NCBI RefSeq assembly: GCF_050003625.1
Contig: NC_134397.1
Location: 68,422,669-68,486,668 of the forward strand
Reading direction: 5' to 3'
Origin: Haematobia irritans
Lineage: Eukaryota > Arthropoda > Insecta > Diptera > Muscidae
Length of the DNA: 64,000 nucleotides
In this document: positions 11,836 through 24,416 of the stretch, piece by piece
Layout of the letters: each line of letters begins with the position of its first letter
Numbering within the stretch: the stretch's first letter is position 1
Program-made: the position numbers and the translations under genes
The notes under the pieces: generated by a model
The model's database searches: none
The model's input: the letters and a program-made list of their open reading frames with translations, nothing else
What the model was told of the DNA's origin: nothing

Positions 11836-12406
11836 TTAAACACCTTTTATTGTTCGGTCGAAATGAAGCGAGGAACTTTCCTTTTAAGCCATTCTTAGTT
11901 TATGGGTGCTGATAATCTTGTCTGTCCAGGGTTTTAGGACATTTTCCCGATAATAATCGACATTTATTTTGACCCCACGACCAATAGAAAGTCGTTATAA
12001 TAAATAATTTAAGTGAACTAATAAATTAAAATTGGCTCGATAAAATTAAAATTAGGATACACATAACATTTATCGAATTTTATTTTTGCGATACACGCAA
12101 AAAAATAATTCTTTCTTCCCAAACAAAATTTTAGACAAACAAAGTTCGTTTCTCACTCTCGCTGTAAGGAAGTTTCTTTGGGAGAAAAGTATATATTTTT
12201 TTGTGATAAACGTTTATTCTTTTCCAGGATGTAAAAACAATTTCATAAAGACTAACTCAAAAAACAATCTTTTCTGGTTAATTGCATTTTCCCTCACATT
12301 TTTCTCACGTCCACGAGGTTTTTTAGTTCTTAGAACCTTTTTCTGTAATACAAACAATGTAGAAGAAATTATTCGATTTTATAATTTTTTTTTCAATTTT
12401 ATCTTT

Positions 12407-12480
12407 CGCCTGGACGGAGAATCGAACCGCGGACCATCCAATTTGTAAGCCAGCATACTATACACTGAGCTATGTAGCTG
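12407..12480 (-). other. tRNA-like unit a3
   Basis: Minus strand: TAGCTCAGTGTATAGTATGC as box A region and GGTTCGATTCT as box B. Divergent from b3. Confidence 0.6.
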
Positions 12481-12592
12481 TTATTGTCTGCAATAGATAA
12501 TTATCCATATAAGTTAGATTAATATAGCATAGCTTGCGGCGCCCACGAGCCGATTAAACAAACTTTATTTAACAGAAACAAACATTTAATTG

Positions 12593-12666
12593 GGCACCGT
12601 GGAGCAGGGGTTGCTACGTCCGCCTTGCATGCCAAGGGTCGTGGGTTTGAGCCCTACTTCCACCGA
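12593..12666 (+). other. tRNA-like unit b3
   Basis: Plus strand: CCGTGGAGCAGGGGTTGC, CCGCCTTGCATGCCAAGGG, GTGGGTTTGAGCCC. Related to the SINE head but with base changes in box B. Confidence 0.55.
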
Positions 12667-13012
12667 AGACCAACGTTTTTGTTGTTTTGTTTTTTTTACA
12701 TATATTCCAGATATGTTCGGAAGATTCCGAAAAGATGTTCAACATTACATACTACTATATTAAATTTTTACTATGAACTGTAAAATGTGTCTTATTAAAG
12801 ACTTAAAGTCAGAAAAGAACAGTGCTTGATATAAACGAAATGGACTGTGTTGTTGATTCAAAAATATTTTTTTATTGAAAAAAAAAAAATTTTGTAACAA
12901 ACAAATTTTTTTGGTGATAAAAGTTTAAAACTTTCGAAGAAATTCAAAAAACTCTAACAAAATAAAAACGTTTTCGGTACACGCTTTCCAAACGTTTTTT
13001 TTTCTTTGCGTG

Positions 13013-13824
13013 TAAAATGAAAAAAAAAATTGTTTCACTAAGATAAACTTGTCATTAATAACTCTGAAAAATTCTTCAAAATTAATGAAATCGTCTTTAA
13101 ATTTTGTTGATTTGTTTGTATCTTTGGTACAAAACAAAAAAGCTTTTGAAAATAGACGATTTTTTCAACACTTTATTTATTTCAAGATTTTTCACTTGAT
13201 ATATATCCCGTACCCAAAAAAAAATCCTAGTTACTCATCTCTGAAGTTGCTTATGTTCAATAAAGTCGTTACACCCTTAAAAAATCGCCATATACTCCCA
13301 AACTTATTCTGATTAAAGAATAATTATTTTCAGAATGTGTTCAAACATAAAATTGTTTACACTGAGCAAACATAATGTGTTACACTCGAAGCATATATTT
13401 TTTAAGGACCCAAATAGTTAATTGCAGTTTCTACTTACTTGTTTGGCTGCAGAAAAATATCTTAAATATAAATGTGTTGGAATACAAATAAGTCGATAAG
13501 CAATCATGAACGTTTACTCAGCAACCTACACTTTCATTTCATGTAATCAAACATTTTTACATACACTATCAAACATTTGTCCGTGCACCAAAGTGTTAAA
13601 AAGTTATTTCATCGTATCTCAGAAACTGGATAATTTGATGTTATTCGATCTTTTTTGGTATCAAATAAAAAATAATTATTTAAGCGATACAATGAAATAC
13701 AGTTTGTTGTACGGACAATTGCTTGAGATAGTGTATCTTTAAAAGTCTTTCGTTATCTATCTCCGTCGCCATCTATATCTATTCTCTCTATTCTATTTCT
13801 CCCTCTCCCTCTCTTACGTTTATA
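13013..13824. other. AT-rich sequence with remnants of the TA-type transposon
   Basis: Short stretches resemble the long TA-type element (Ca/TA-rich ACATAATGTG words, the CT-rich run at about 13755-13815). The ORFs at 13049 and 13506 match no family I know and are probably noise. Confidence 0.35.
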
Positions 13825-14554
13825 CACCGAAAAAAACGTAAACTTTTTTATAGGAAGAATAAACTAACTCGTACGAAAATTTAGCTAAATTTTACTCCAC
13901 AGTTTGAGATTTCCACAAATCGTTGTTAAAACCAGGTAATTTTAATGGCCCCTCTCATAGGAGAAGATATTAACTAAAATTAAAGAAGAAAATCATGACC
14001 ATTTTAACCATTCTTACTATTTTAGGGAATCGTACGAAAATGTTCATTTGCTTTAGTTCATATTGAACTTATGTGTACGTTCATTTAACTTTACTCACGT
14101 TTAGTTCTTACTCACGTTTAGTTCTTAAAATGTTTGAGGCATACATAAAAAACGAAATTTTCATTGGGCTGTGGAAAATTTCGCAAAAAATAATAAAATT
14201 TAACTACAAACAAATAATTTTTTTGCAATAAAAATAAGTTTAATTTAGCGTTAGTTTAACTACGGGAATTTTTTATTTAATATATGTTTGCATCCAGAAA
14301 CGTTATATTTAAGAAAATTAATGTACCAAATATAATATGTTCTAACATATTAACATATGTATCCGAAACATGTTATACTAATTTATGAACATTATATGAC
14401 TGCACATAAAAATAATGTGCTACAAATTTGAGTTCCAAAAATAGATTTTTTTTAAAACAAATAATGTGCTATATTCGTTAAAATATCCCAAAAAGAAAAC
14501 TGAATATTTGACAAATTAAATATTTTTGTTAATTTCAATTTAATAGAACCTAGA
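13825..14554 (+). mobile_element. MITE end (CACCGAAAAAAACG family), decayed
   Basis: Starts CACCGAAAAAAACGTAAACT after TA. The same TIR closes the element at 19759. From about 14270 the sequence changes to words from the right end of the long TA-type transposon (CTAACATATTAACATATG). Confidence 0.5.
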
Positions 14555-16212
14555 TTTTTATACCCTCCACCATAGGATGGGGGGTATATTAACTTTGTCA
14601 TTCCGAAATATTGCTCTAAGACCCCATAAAGTATATATATTCTGGGTCGTGGTGAAATTCTGAGTCCGTCTGTTGAAATCACACTAACTTCCGAACGAAA
14701 CAAGCTATCGACTTGAAATTTTGCAGAAGTAGTTGTTATTGATGTAGGTCGGATGGTATTGCAAATGGGCCATATCGGTCCACTTTTACATATAGCCCCC
14801 ATATAAACGGACCCCCAAATTTGGCTTGCGAATCCTCTAAGAGAAGCAAATTTCATCCGATCCGGCTGAAATTTGGTACATGGTGCTAGTATGTGGTCTC
14901 TAACAACCATGCAATAATTGGTCCACATCGGTTTATAATTATATATAGCCCCCATATAAACCGATCACACGATTTGGTTTGCGGAGCCTCTAAGAGAAGC
15001 AAATTTCATCCGATCCGGCTGAAATGTGGTACATGGTGTAAGTATATGGTCTCAAACAACTATGAAAAAATTGGTCCACATCGGTCAATAATTATATATA
15101 GCCCCCATATAAACCGATCCCCCGAGTTGGCTTGCGGAGCCTCTAGGAGGAGCAAAATTCATCCGATCCGGCTGAAATTTGGTACATGGTGTAAGTATAT
15201 GGTCTCAAACAACTATGCAAAAATTGGTCGAAATCGGTCGATAATTATATATCGCCCCCATATAAACCGATCCCCCGATTTGGCTTACGGAGCCTTTAAG
15301 AGAAGCAAATTTCATCCGATCCGGCTGAAATTTGGTACATGGTGTTAGTATATGGCTTCTAATGACCATACAAAAATTGGTCCACATCGGTCCATAATTA
15401 TATATAGTCCCCATATAAACCGATCACCAGATTTGACCTCCGGAGCCTCTTGGAAGACCAAAATTCATCTGATTCAGTTGAAATTTGGAACGTGGTGTTA
15501 ATATCAAACGCCCATGCAAAAATTGGTCCATATCGGTCCATAATTATATATAGCTCCCATATAAACCGATCCCCAGATTTGACCTCCGGTGCCTTTTGGA
15601 GAAGCAAAATTCATCCATTCTGATTGAAATTTGGTACGTAGTTGTGGTATATTGTATTTAACAACCATACCAAAAGTGGTCCATGTCAGTCCATAATCAT
15701 ATATAGCCCCCATATAAACCGATCCCGAGATTTAGTTTTGGAGCCTCTTGGAGGAGCAAATGTCATCCGAGTCAGTTGAAATTTGGTACATTGTGCTGGT
15801 ATATGGCCGTTAACATCCAGGTCCATATCGGTCTATAGTTATATGTATATAGCCCTCAGATAAATCGATCCCCAATCACACGAAAATTGGTCCATATCAA
15901 GTTCATAATTGTATATAGCCCCATATAAGCGACCCCCATATTTCAATTCTGGCTCTCTACGTACCGTGCAAAAGTACATATTGATTCGTAATTATTTGTA
16001 GACTTACCTATAACATACATACCTTTTTTGTCTAATATATACCACGTATGGACTAACTCAGAATCTAGAAAACGATGTTAAGAATTTGTAAGATACCACA
16101 ACCCAAGTAATTCGATTGTGGATGGCAGTGTTTAGAAGAAGTTTCTACACAATCCATGGTGGAGGGTACATAAGCTTCGGCCTGGCCGAACTTACGGCCG
16201 TATATACTTGTT
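14555..16212 (-). mobile_element. DINE/Helentron-like element, family A
   Basis: Inverted copy: starts TTTTTATACCCTCCACCATA and ends CGGCCGTATATACTTGT. It has about six 153-bp-type units (14740-15740) and no long 29-bp array. Long open frames on both strands within the units are repeat artefacts. Confidence 0.82.
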
Positions 16213-17323
16213 TTTTTTAAAGAAGGAGTCAATAACAAAATCCCTAAGTGAAGATTAGATTTAGATCCAAATAAACTTTTTGTGAGTGTAGCATAAAAAT
16301 ACACTTCTTTATTAATTTAACCTAATTGGACAATTATTTTGCCACTACTTCAATGCTTCAAAACTTGTTTTAAATTTTCAAACTTCTTTAAGTTTCCCAT
16401 GTCACTAGACGATTTAATCTCTTAAATTGTACAAAATTATGATAAAATGTTTCAATTCGATTCGATTCGAAAGCCACAACAAGTAATGATAAATGATTCA
16501 ATTCAATTTGTTACAGCCAAATGCATTTTGCATACTTATCTCAACTAATATTGTCATAATTTGATTGAAACCTACGAATTGTAAACTCCAAAAGGAAATA
16601 AACATATTAATATCTAAGATCTGTTTACCAAATGACCAAAAATCCAAATGAAAAATTATTAAAAATAAATACGAATTATCATCTCACAAATCCATGTGAT
16701 AGACAAAGAAACACTTACACGACCACAAAGTCCAATGTAGTACAAAGCATGTTGAATAGAACAGTGTGTGAGTGTGTGTGTGTGTATATATATATATTAG
16801 ATGATAATCTTGTATGAGTGTGGGTTTAAACGCACACCTTTATGGACTCCTATATTATCGATACAATTAATTTAAATTTGTCAGATCTTTATCGATTTTT
16901 TTCAATCAAATGTACGAGTAAAACTAAATTGCTTTTTATTCAATTGGTCTCAATCGGCGCTATGTGGTTATATTTTGGAGGAGAGAGAGAGAAACATAAA
17001 TGAATGTTTATCGCATAATGCATGAGAACATAAGATGAAAAACTAGATAAATCTTAGATTTTGTTTTCGATTTTATTTGCCATGTAGATTTGCATATTGT
17101 TTTGAGGTGGAAATGCGTACAGCAAAATACACCTGAGGAGTGCACATGTATAACAAGTGAAATCGGTGCTGACTTCGTTCGGGTCGAACCTTGGTTGCAA
17201 AAGTAATTCGAAATAATTTGAAGATTGAACTAAAAAGTCTGGAATGTTTTTAAAAAAGGTCTCTGGCACTTCTCAGATAAGGAAAGTATAAAAGCCGAGG
17301 CACAAGCGGGTATATATTCCCTT
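16213..17323. other. Unique-looking intergenic DNA
   Basis: No gene recognised. It contains a (TG)n(TA)n stretch at 16767-16798, an imperfect GATTCGATTCGA run near 16458, and AGTATAAAAGCC at 17285, which resembles a TATA box but has no gene after it. Confidence 0.45.
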
Positions 17324-17543
17324 CACAGAAAAAAAAGTAAATTATGTTGTGGGAAAAATAAACTATCTCGTGCGAAAATTTATACCAAATTTTGAGAAAA
17401 TGTCTTCTGTTTTAGTTAGAATTGAACTTTTTTATATGTCATTGAAATTTTACTGCTTTTAGTTCATAAAATTTTTGAGACATACTTGGAATAAAGAAAA
17501 AATTGTTGGGCTGGGGACAATTTCTTACAAAATGTAAAAAAAA

Positions 17544-19384
17544 ACAAACATATACGGCCGTAAGTTCGGCTAGGCCGAATCTTATGTACCCTCCACCATG
17601 GATTGCATAGAAACTTGTACTAAAGACTGTCACCCACAATCGAATTACTTGGGTTGCGGTAACACTTGCCGATGGCAAGGTATCTTAAGTCTTCCGTGTT
17701 TTCTATTGTAAGTTAGTCTATATGGGGTATATATTAAAGAAAAAATACCGATTAAATACACAGAAAAAAATATCACCAAAATATTTCCAATTAAAAAGTT
17801 AATTGAAGTTGACAATTTTTTCAATTAATAACACACAATTAACTTTTTAATCAAATTCGGAAGACTAATTCAGTTACAAAAAGTGCTGATTTATTTTTAA
17901 TTAAAAATGTATTCAAAACAATCATGTGTTAATCCAAATAAAAACTCTAAGCCAATTCAGAAAGTAATTAAAAATAGTTACCCTTTTTAATTAATAAATT
18001 AATTGAGTTTTGCAATCAACATCAATTAAATTTTTAATTGAATCAATTAAAAAATTAATTGAAATTTGCTGAAAAAAATCAATTAATTTTTTAATCAAGA
18101 ATTTTTTCTATGCCCAATTAAAACTGTGATTGATACTATCATTTTCGTGATTGAAGACATTTCACATAAAAAATTAATTGGATCAATTAATTTGGTGATT
18201 GAATCAGAAATTTTTTTTTTGTGTGTACGTAAATAATTCAGTTTGACAAAATTTTCTATAGAAATAAAATTTTGACAAAACTTTCTATAGAAATATCATT
18301 TTGACAAAATTTTCTATAGAAATAAAATATTGACAAAATTTGGTATAGTAACACAATTTTGACAAAATTTTTTATAGAAATAAAATTTTGACAAAATTTT
18401 CTATAGAAATAAAATCTTGACAAAATTTTGTATAGTAATAAAATGTTGACAAAATTTTCTATACAATTTTGACAAAATATTCTATAGTAATAAAATTTTG
18501 ACAAAATTTTCTATAGAAATTAAATTTTGGGATCGGCTATATATAACTATAGACCGATATGGACCAATTTTTGCATGGTTGTTAGCGGACATATACTACC
18601 GCAATGTACCAATATTCACCACGTACCAAATTTCAACCGGGTCGGATGAATTTTGCTCCTCCAATAGCTCCGGAGGTCAAATCTTGGGATCGGTTTATAT
18701 GGGGGCTACATATAATTATGGACCGATATGGACCAATTCCTGCATTCCACGTTCCAAATTTCAACCGATTCGGATGAGATTTGTTCATCCATGAGGCTCC
18801 GGAAGTCAAATCTGGCGATCGGTTTATATGAGGACTATATATAATTAAGGACCGATGTAATCCAAAGTTTGCATAGTTGTTGGAGACTTACACCATGTAC
18901 CAAATTTCAGCCGGATCGGATGAAATTTGCGTCTCTTAGAGGCTTCGCAAGCCAAATCTGGGGATCGGGTTATATGGGGGCTATATATGATTATGGACCG
19001 ATGTGGACCAATTTATGCATGTTTGTTAGAGACCATATACTAACACTGTGTACCAAATTTCAACCGGATCGGATGAATCTTACTCCTCCAAGAAGCTCCG
19101 CAGCCAAATCTGAGCGTCGGTTTATATGGGGGCTATACGTAAAAGTGGTCCGATATGGCCCATTTGCAATACCATCTGTCATACATCAATAACAACTACT
19201 TGTGCCAAGTTTCGTGTGATTTCGCTTGGTTTCAACAGACGGACGGACATGCGTAGATCGACTCAGAATTTCATCACGACCCAGAATATATATACTTTAT
19301 GGGGTCTTAGAGCAGTATTTCGATGTGTTACAAACGGAATGACAAAGTGAATATACCCCCATCCTATGGTGAAGGGTATAAAAA
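17544..19384 (+). mobile_element. DINE/Helentron-like element, family A, with nested MITE
   Basis: Starts ACAAACATATACGGCCGTAA and ends GAAGGGTATAAAA. It carries 29-bp repeats (18241-18520) and shortened 153-bp units (18540-19130). A MITE is inserted at 17759-18225. Confidence 0.78.
17759..18225. mobile_element. AATTAA-rich MITE
   Basis: 467 bp with ends CACAGAAAAAAATAT and ATTTTTTTTTTGTGTG, flanked by TA (17757-17758, 18226-18227). The other DINE copies read TTAAATACGTATATAATTCA at this site, so the empty site is known. The interior is a run of TTAATTGA/TCAATTAA palindromes. Confidence 0.8.
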
Positions 19385-19761
19385 CTAAAACAAAATAAAT
19401 TGTTTGCAATAAATATAAGTTAATTTTATCATCAGTTTTATAGTATGTCTCTAACATTTTATGAACTACACATAAGTTCAATATTCACTAAAGCAAAAAA
19501 ACATTTTCGTACCCAAAAATAGTAAGAATGTAACTGTATGGTTACTCTGGTCATGATTTGGCTTTACTTGTAGTTCATTTTTTCTTCCACGAGAGGATGT
19601 AATTTTCTGAGTTGTAATGAAAATGTTCAACAGACCATTAAATTTTCCTGGTTTTACCAACGCTTCGGGGAAATCTCAAAATGTGAAGTACATTTTAGTT
19701 CAATTTTCGCGCGATGTAGTTCATTCTTCCCACAGTTTAGAGTTTACTTTTTTTCGGTGTA

Positions 19762-21373
19762 TTACTTCATTGCAGTCGATTGCGTATATATTCCGCAATG
19801 ATCTTTTCTTAAAATTGGATGACTTTATGCCGTATGAAAGCAATTTCAGTAAACTTAACTTCACTTCACAATGTGAACTAATTTCAAATTTCGTAAAATT
19901 TAAAATTAATTTCTATATAAAACTTCTTTTCTCAGTTCTAGTTTACGTTCCACTGAGAAAATATTTTTCATATTTGGCAAAATTTAATAAATTCCCTTTT
20001 TAATTTCGTTACTAATGTGTACGTTTGATTGACATTTGCGTCAGTTGTCTTACCTGAAATTTTTTCATTATTACGGGAAGTTCGTTATATCTGTGGTACG
20101 TTACATTGAATAAATTTAAATTTGTTTCCTGGTATCAAGGACGGAAAATTAAAATTTTTAAAAATTTTGTCTTAAATGTATACTCATTTCAATTCTCCGC
20201 TTCTTTGGCTCGAAATCAATCCCAAAATCATTATGTATCGACAAAATCTTTGCAACCGTACAGGCTTTTATTCATGGTATATGATTACAATTGGTAACAT
20301 AAACAGGTATTCCAAATATGATTTATATTGACCTAATTTTAGTTATGGACAAATAATAATAATAAACAAAAACCGTTTGTCGAAAATCTGAAAAATATTG
20401 TGTTTGTGTGTAATTAGCATTTTTACCTATAAAGTAGAGCGTTAAGAATCAATTTTCAAATGTCAATGGAGGTTAGTTGGTTGATGGTCATTAATTTACG
20501 CAGCCATTTCAAATTGATATGAATATCTTTACGACTTTTTTTTAGCGAATGCCACGAGATATATTTGAGCATGACATTTGCATAATACGGCTCCAATCTG
20601 TCTGGCAAATGATGAATGAATTCTCAACCTTCAAGCCAAGTGAATAACTACATGTGACAGCCAACGCACAGTTGTCATTGTAATAATAAAATAAAATCAA
20701 TGGCATTTAATTCTTTGCTACTTTGTTGTATTGGAAAATTTGCAATATTGCACTGAAAAGAATATGGACTTAGTATAAAAGATTATGCAATATGAGTTAT
20801 GCGATGCAAAATCTACACAATATTGAGAAGAAAATTCTTGAAAATAAAGAAATTTCTATTGAAGAATCTTTATTTTAAACCTATTTGTATTAAATTTGTA
20901 AAATTTACGTTCAACTGCAAGTTGATGTTCGACGATTACTCAGAATACACCGTGCCGAGCAATGTTGCCAGTTTTTCCCTGGCCGTTGACTCCAAATTGG
21001 GACGATTTAGTCTCCAATAATCCCCAATATAAATTAAAATTTCTCACAAAACTCCACCGTAAAGCTTTGACAAGGTTTTATGAAAACAAGGCTGTAGGAA
21101 ATCCGTACTCATTTAAAAATTGAATAAATATAAAATCTTGCGAGTTATAATAAGATCAAGATTTCAAAACCAGGGAACGGGTGATTGCAATTGTATCATC
21201 CGATACAAGTGGTCAACAGAATTAATTACTTTTACAGAATTAATTTGCTTCTATACTGAAAAACATGCATGTCCGCTTCCTAAAATTTAGGTTTTACACT
21301 AAAGATTTTGATGTTGATTCCGAGCCGAAGAATCGGAGAATTGAAGTAAGGATAACTTTAAGACACATTTCTT
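19762..21373. other. Intergenic DNA with MITE fragments
   Basis: Mostly unrecognised AT-rich DNA. The stretch 21256-21365 matches the CACTGAAAAA MITE family (GATTCCGAGCCGAAG). Small ORFs at 20106 and 20799 have no recognisable product. Confidence 0.4.
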
Positions 21374-21865
21374 TTTATACCTTCCACCATAGATTTGAAC
21401 TCTTGGAGGAGCAAAATTCATCCGATCCGGTTGAAATTTGATACTTGATATTAGAATATGGTCTCTAACAACCATGCAAAATCTTATCCATATCGGTGCA
21501 TAATTATATATAATTATATAAATCGAACTATATAAATCGAACTCCAGATTTGAGCTCCGGAGCCTCTAGGAGGAGCAAATTTCATTCGATCCAGTTGAAA
21601 TTGGTACGTTGTGCTAGTATATGGCCGCTAACAACCATGGCAAAATTGTTTCATATCTTTAGTTATATATAGCCCCCAGATAAACCGATCCCTAATCACA
21701 AAATTGGTCCATTTCAATTCATAATTCTATATAGCACCCATATAAAGCGACCACCATATTTCACTTCTGGCTCTCTAATAACGACGTAACATGTCGCATC
21801 GTCATATCGGTTCGTAATTATTTATAGACTCCTCCATATATACCGATCGAGAATTGAATTATATA
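21374..21865 (-). mobile_element. DINE family A fragment
   Basis: Inverted fragment: the terminal TTTTTATACCTTCCACCATA is joined directly to 153-bp-type units, so the conserved 3' block has been deleted. Confidence 0.65.
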
Positions 21866-22104
21866 CATATCCCACCCACCCTAGGATGGGTATATATTAA
21901 CTTTGTCATTCCGTTTTTAACACATCGAAATATTGCTCCAAGACCCCGTAAAGTATATATATTCTGGGTCGTGGTGAAATTCTGAGTCGATCTAAGCACG
22001 GGACGGACACTAAGACGGACGGACAGTCTGTTGAAATCACGCTAACTTCCGAACGAAACAAGCTAAGGACTTGAAACTTGGCACAAGTAGTTGTTATTGA
22101 TGTA

Positions 22105-22979
22105 ACAGGTTGGCTGATAAGTCCCCGGTCTAACAAAGAAAAACACATTTTTTTGACAAAAATCGTTTTTATTATTCAACATAGTTCCCTTCAAGAGCGA
22201 TACAACGATTATAACGACCTTCCAATTTTTTGCTACCATTTTGGTAGTATTTCTTCGGTTTTGCCTCAAAATAGGCCTCAGTTTCGGCGATCACCTCTTC
22301 ATTGCAGCCAAATTTTTTCCCTGCGAAAATCCTTTTGAGGTCTGCGAACAAGAAAAAGTCGCTAATGCCAGATCTGGAGAATACGGTGGGTGGGGAAGCA
22401 ATTCGAAGCCCAATTCATGAATTTTTGCCATCGTTCTCAATGACTTGTGCCACGGTGCGTTGTCTTGGTGGAACAACACTTTTTTCTTCTTAATATGGAG
22501 CCGTTTCGCCGCGATTTCGACCTTCAAACGCTCCAATAATGCCATATAATAGTCACTGTTGTTGGTTTTTCCCTTCTCAAGATAATCGATAAAAATTATT
22601 CCATGCGCATCCCAAAAAACGGAGGCCATTACTTTGCCAGCGGACTTTTGAGTCTTTCCACGCTTCTGAGACGGATCACCGGTCGCAGTCCTCTCAGTCG
22701 ACTGTCGATTGGACTCAGGAGTGTAGTGATGGAGCCATGTTTCACATAACATATCGAAGGAAAAACTCGGGTGTATTACAAGTTAACAGCTGCAAACACG
22801 GCTCAGAATCATCAACACGTTGTTGTTTTTGGTCAAATGTGAACTCACGCGGCACTCATTTTGCACAGAGCTTCCGCATATCCAAATATTGATGAATGAT
22901 ATGACCAACACGTTCCTTTGATATCTTTAAGGCCTCTGCTATCTCGATCAACTTCATTTTACGGTCATTCAAAATCATT
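22105..22979 (-). mobile_element. mariner element, irritans subfamily, 5'-truncated
   Basis: The 3' TIR ACAGGTTGGCTGATAAGTCC begins right after the DINE TA at 22103-22104 and matches the Himar-type terminal repeat known to me. The other end is missing: the sequence jumps from transposase codon about 80 into DINE sequence at 22979. Confidence 0.88.
22172..22979 (-). pseudogene. mariner transposase pseudogene
   Basis: Related to the irritans-subfamily mariner transposases (DD34D). Recognisable blocks are LIEIAEALKISKERVGHIIH, GKVMASVFWDAHGIIFIDYL, KKVLFHQDNAPWHKS, HPPYSPDLA and, in another frame, ALEGNYVE before TAA at 22172-22174. About the first 80 residues (most of the DNA-binding domain) are absent. 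Breaks: a Trp codon has become TGA after RKLCAK, a small deletion removes the first catalytic Asp before ETWLHH, and a frameshift follows SPDLA. The second and third Asp are present. It is dead. Confidence 0.9.
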
Positions 22980-24416
22980 TGGCTTGCGGAGCCTCTTGGA
23001 GGAGCAAAATTCATCCAATCCGGCTGAAATTTGGTACATGGTGTTAGTATATGGTCTTTAAGAAACATGCAAAAATTGGTCCACATCGGTCCATAATCAT
23101 ATATAGCCCCCATATAAACCGATCCCCAGATTTGGCTTGCGGAGACTATAAGAGAAGCAAATTTCATCCGATCCGGCTGAAATTTGATACATGGTGTAAG
23201 TATATAGTCTCTAACAACTATGCCGAAATTAGTCCACATCGGTCCATAATCATATATAGCCCCCATATAAACCGATCCCCAGATTTGGCTTGTGGAGCCT
23301 CTAAGAGATGCAAATTTCATCCGATCCGGATGAAATTTGATACATGGTGTAAGTATATGGTCTCTAACAATCATGCAAACTTCGGTTCACATCGGTACAT
23401 AATTATATATAGCCCTCATATAAACAAATCCCCTGATTGGACCTCCGGAGCCTCATGGATGAGCAAAATTCATCCGATTCGGTTGAAATTTGTTACGTGG
23501 TGTTAGTATATGGAATCTAATAACCATGTAGGAATTGGTCCATATCGGCCCATAAAAACCGATTCCCAGATTTGACCTCCAGAGCCCTTTGGAAGAGCAA
23601 AATTCACACGATCCGGTTGAAATTTGGTACGTGGTGTTAGTATATGGTCTCTAACAACCATGCAAACATTGATCCATACCGGTCTTAATTATATAAAACC
23701 ACCATTTAAACCGATCCCCAGATTTGACCTCCGGAGGAGCAAAATTCATCCGACGTGGTGAAATTTGGTACGTGGTGAAATTTGGTACATTGAGGTAGTA
23801 TATAGCCGCTAACAACCATGCCAAAATTGGTCCATATCGGTCTATAGTTATATATAGCCGATCCCCAAAATTAATCTACCAAAATTGTATTTCTATAGAA
23901 AATGTTTTCAAATTTTATTACTATAGAAAATTTTGTCAAAATTTTATTTCTATAGAAAATTTTGTCAAAATTTTACTTCTATAAAAAATTTTGACAAAAT
24001 TTGATTTGTATAGAAAATTTTGTCAAGATTTTATTTCCATAAAAAATTTTGTCAAGATTTAATTTCTATAGAAAATTTTGTCAAAATTTTATTTCTATAA
24101 AAAGTTTTGTCAAATTTTATTGCAATAGAAATTTTTATCAAAATTTTTTTTTTATTTTATTTCTATAGAAAATTTTTTCAAACTGAATTATTTACGTATT
24201 TAATCGGCCTGTTTTTAGTATATAACCCGTATGGACTAACTTCCAATTGAGAAGACGGTGTTAAGAAGTTTTAAGATACCTTGCCATCGGCAAGTGTTAC
24301 AGCAACCTAAGTAATTTGATTGTGGATGTAAGTCTTTAGTACAAGTTTCTATGCAATCCATGGTGGAGGGTACATAAGATTTGGCCTGGCCAAAGTTACG
24401 GCCGTATACACTTGTT

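Larger units (their letters stand above)
12094..13012. mobile_element. Short TIR element with divergent tRNA-like pair
   Basis: 919 bp, TIRs CACGCAAAAAAAT and TTTTTCTTTGCGTG, flanked by TA. The core (12320-12670) is homologous to the cores at 1-310, 4745-5080 and 60440-60760 and carries tRNA-like units a and b. No transposase ORF; the 120-aa ORF at 12086-12448 runs across TIR and tRNA-like sequence and is spurious. Confidence 0.78.
17324..19759. mobile_element. MITE interrupted by a DINE
   Basis: Outer ends CACAGAAAAAAAAGTAAA and TTTACTTTTTTTCGGTG form a TIR pair; a TA follows the right end (left flank reads TT). The interior words TCGTGCGAAAATT and GTTCATAAAATTTTTGAGAC continue after the DINE, showing one element split in two. 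Confidence 0.7.
21866..24416 (-). mobile_element. DINE/Helentron-like element, family A, with mariner insert
   Basis: Inverted copy ending CGGCCGTATACACTTGTT, with 153-bp units (22980-23860) and 29-bp repeats (23880-24180). A mariner fragment sits at 22105-22979. About 90 bp of DINE that should follow the insertion TA is missing on the right side. Confidence 0.78.

Noticed and set aside
13506..13742. 78-codon ORF as a gene
   Set aside because: AT-rich, no domain, no promoter or splice context, overlaps transposon remnants.
14452..15713. Overlapping ORFs on both strands
   Set aside because: Same repeat artefact in an inverted DINE copy.
17285..17294. TATA box
   Set aside because: No coding sequence or transcript feature follows; a MITE starts 30 bp downstream.
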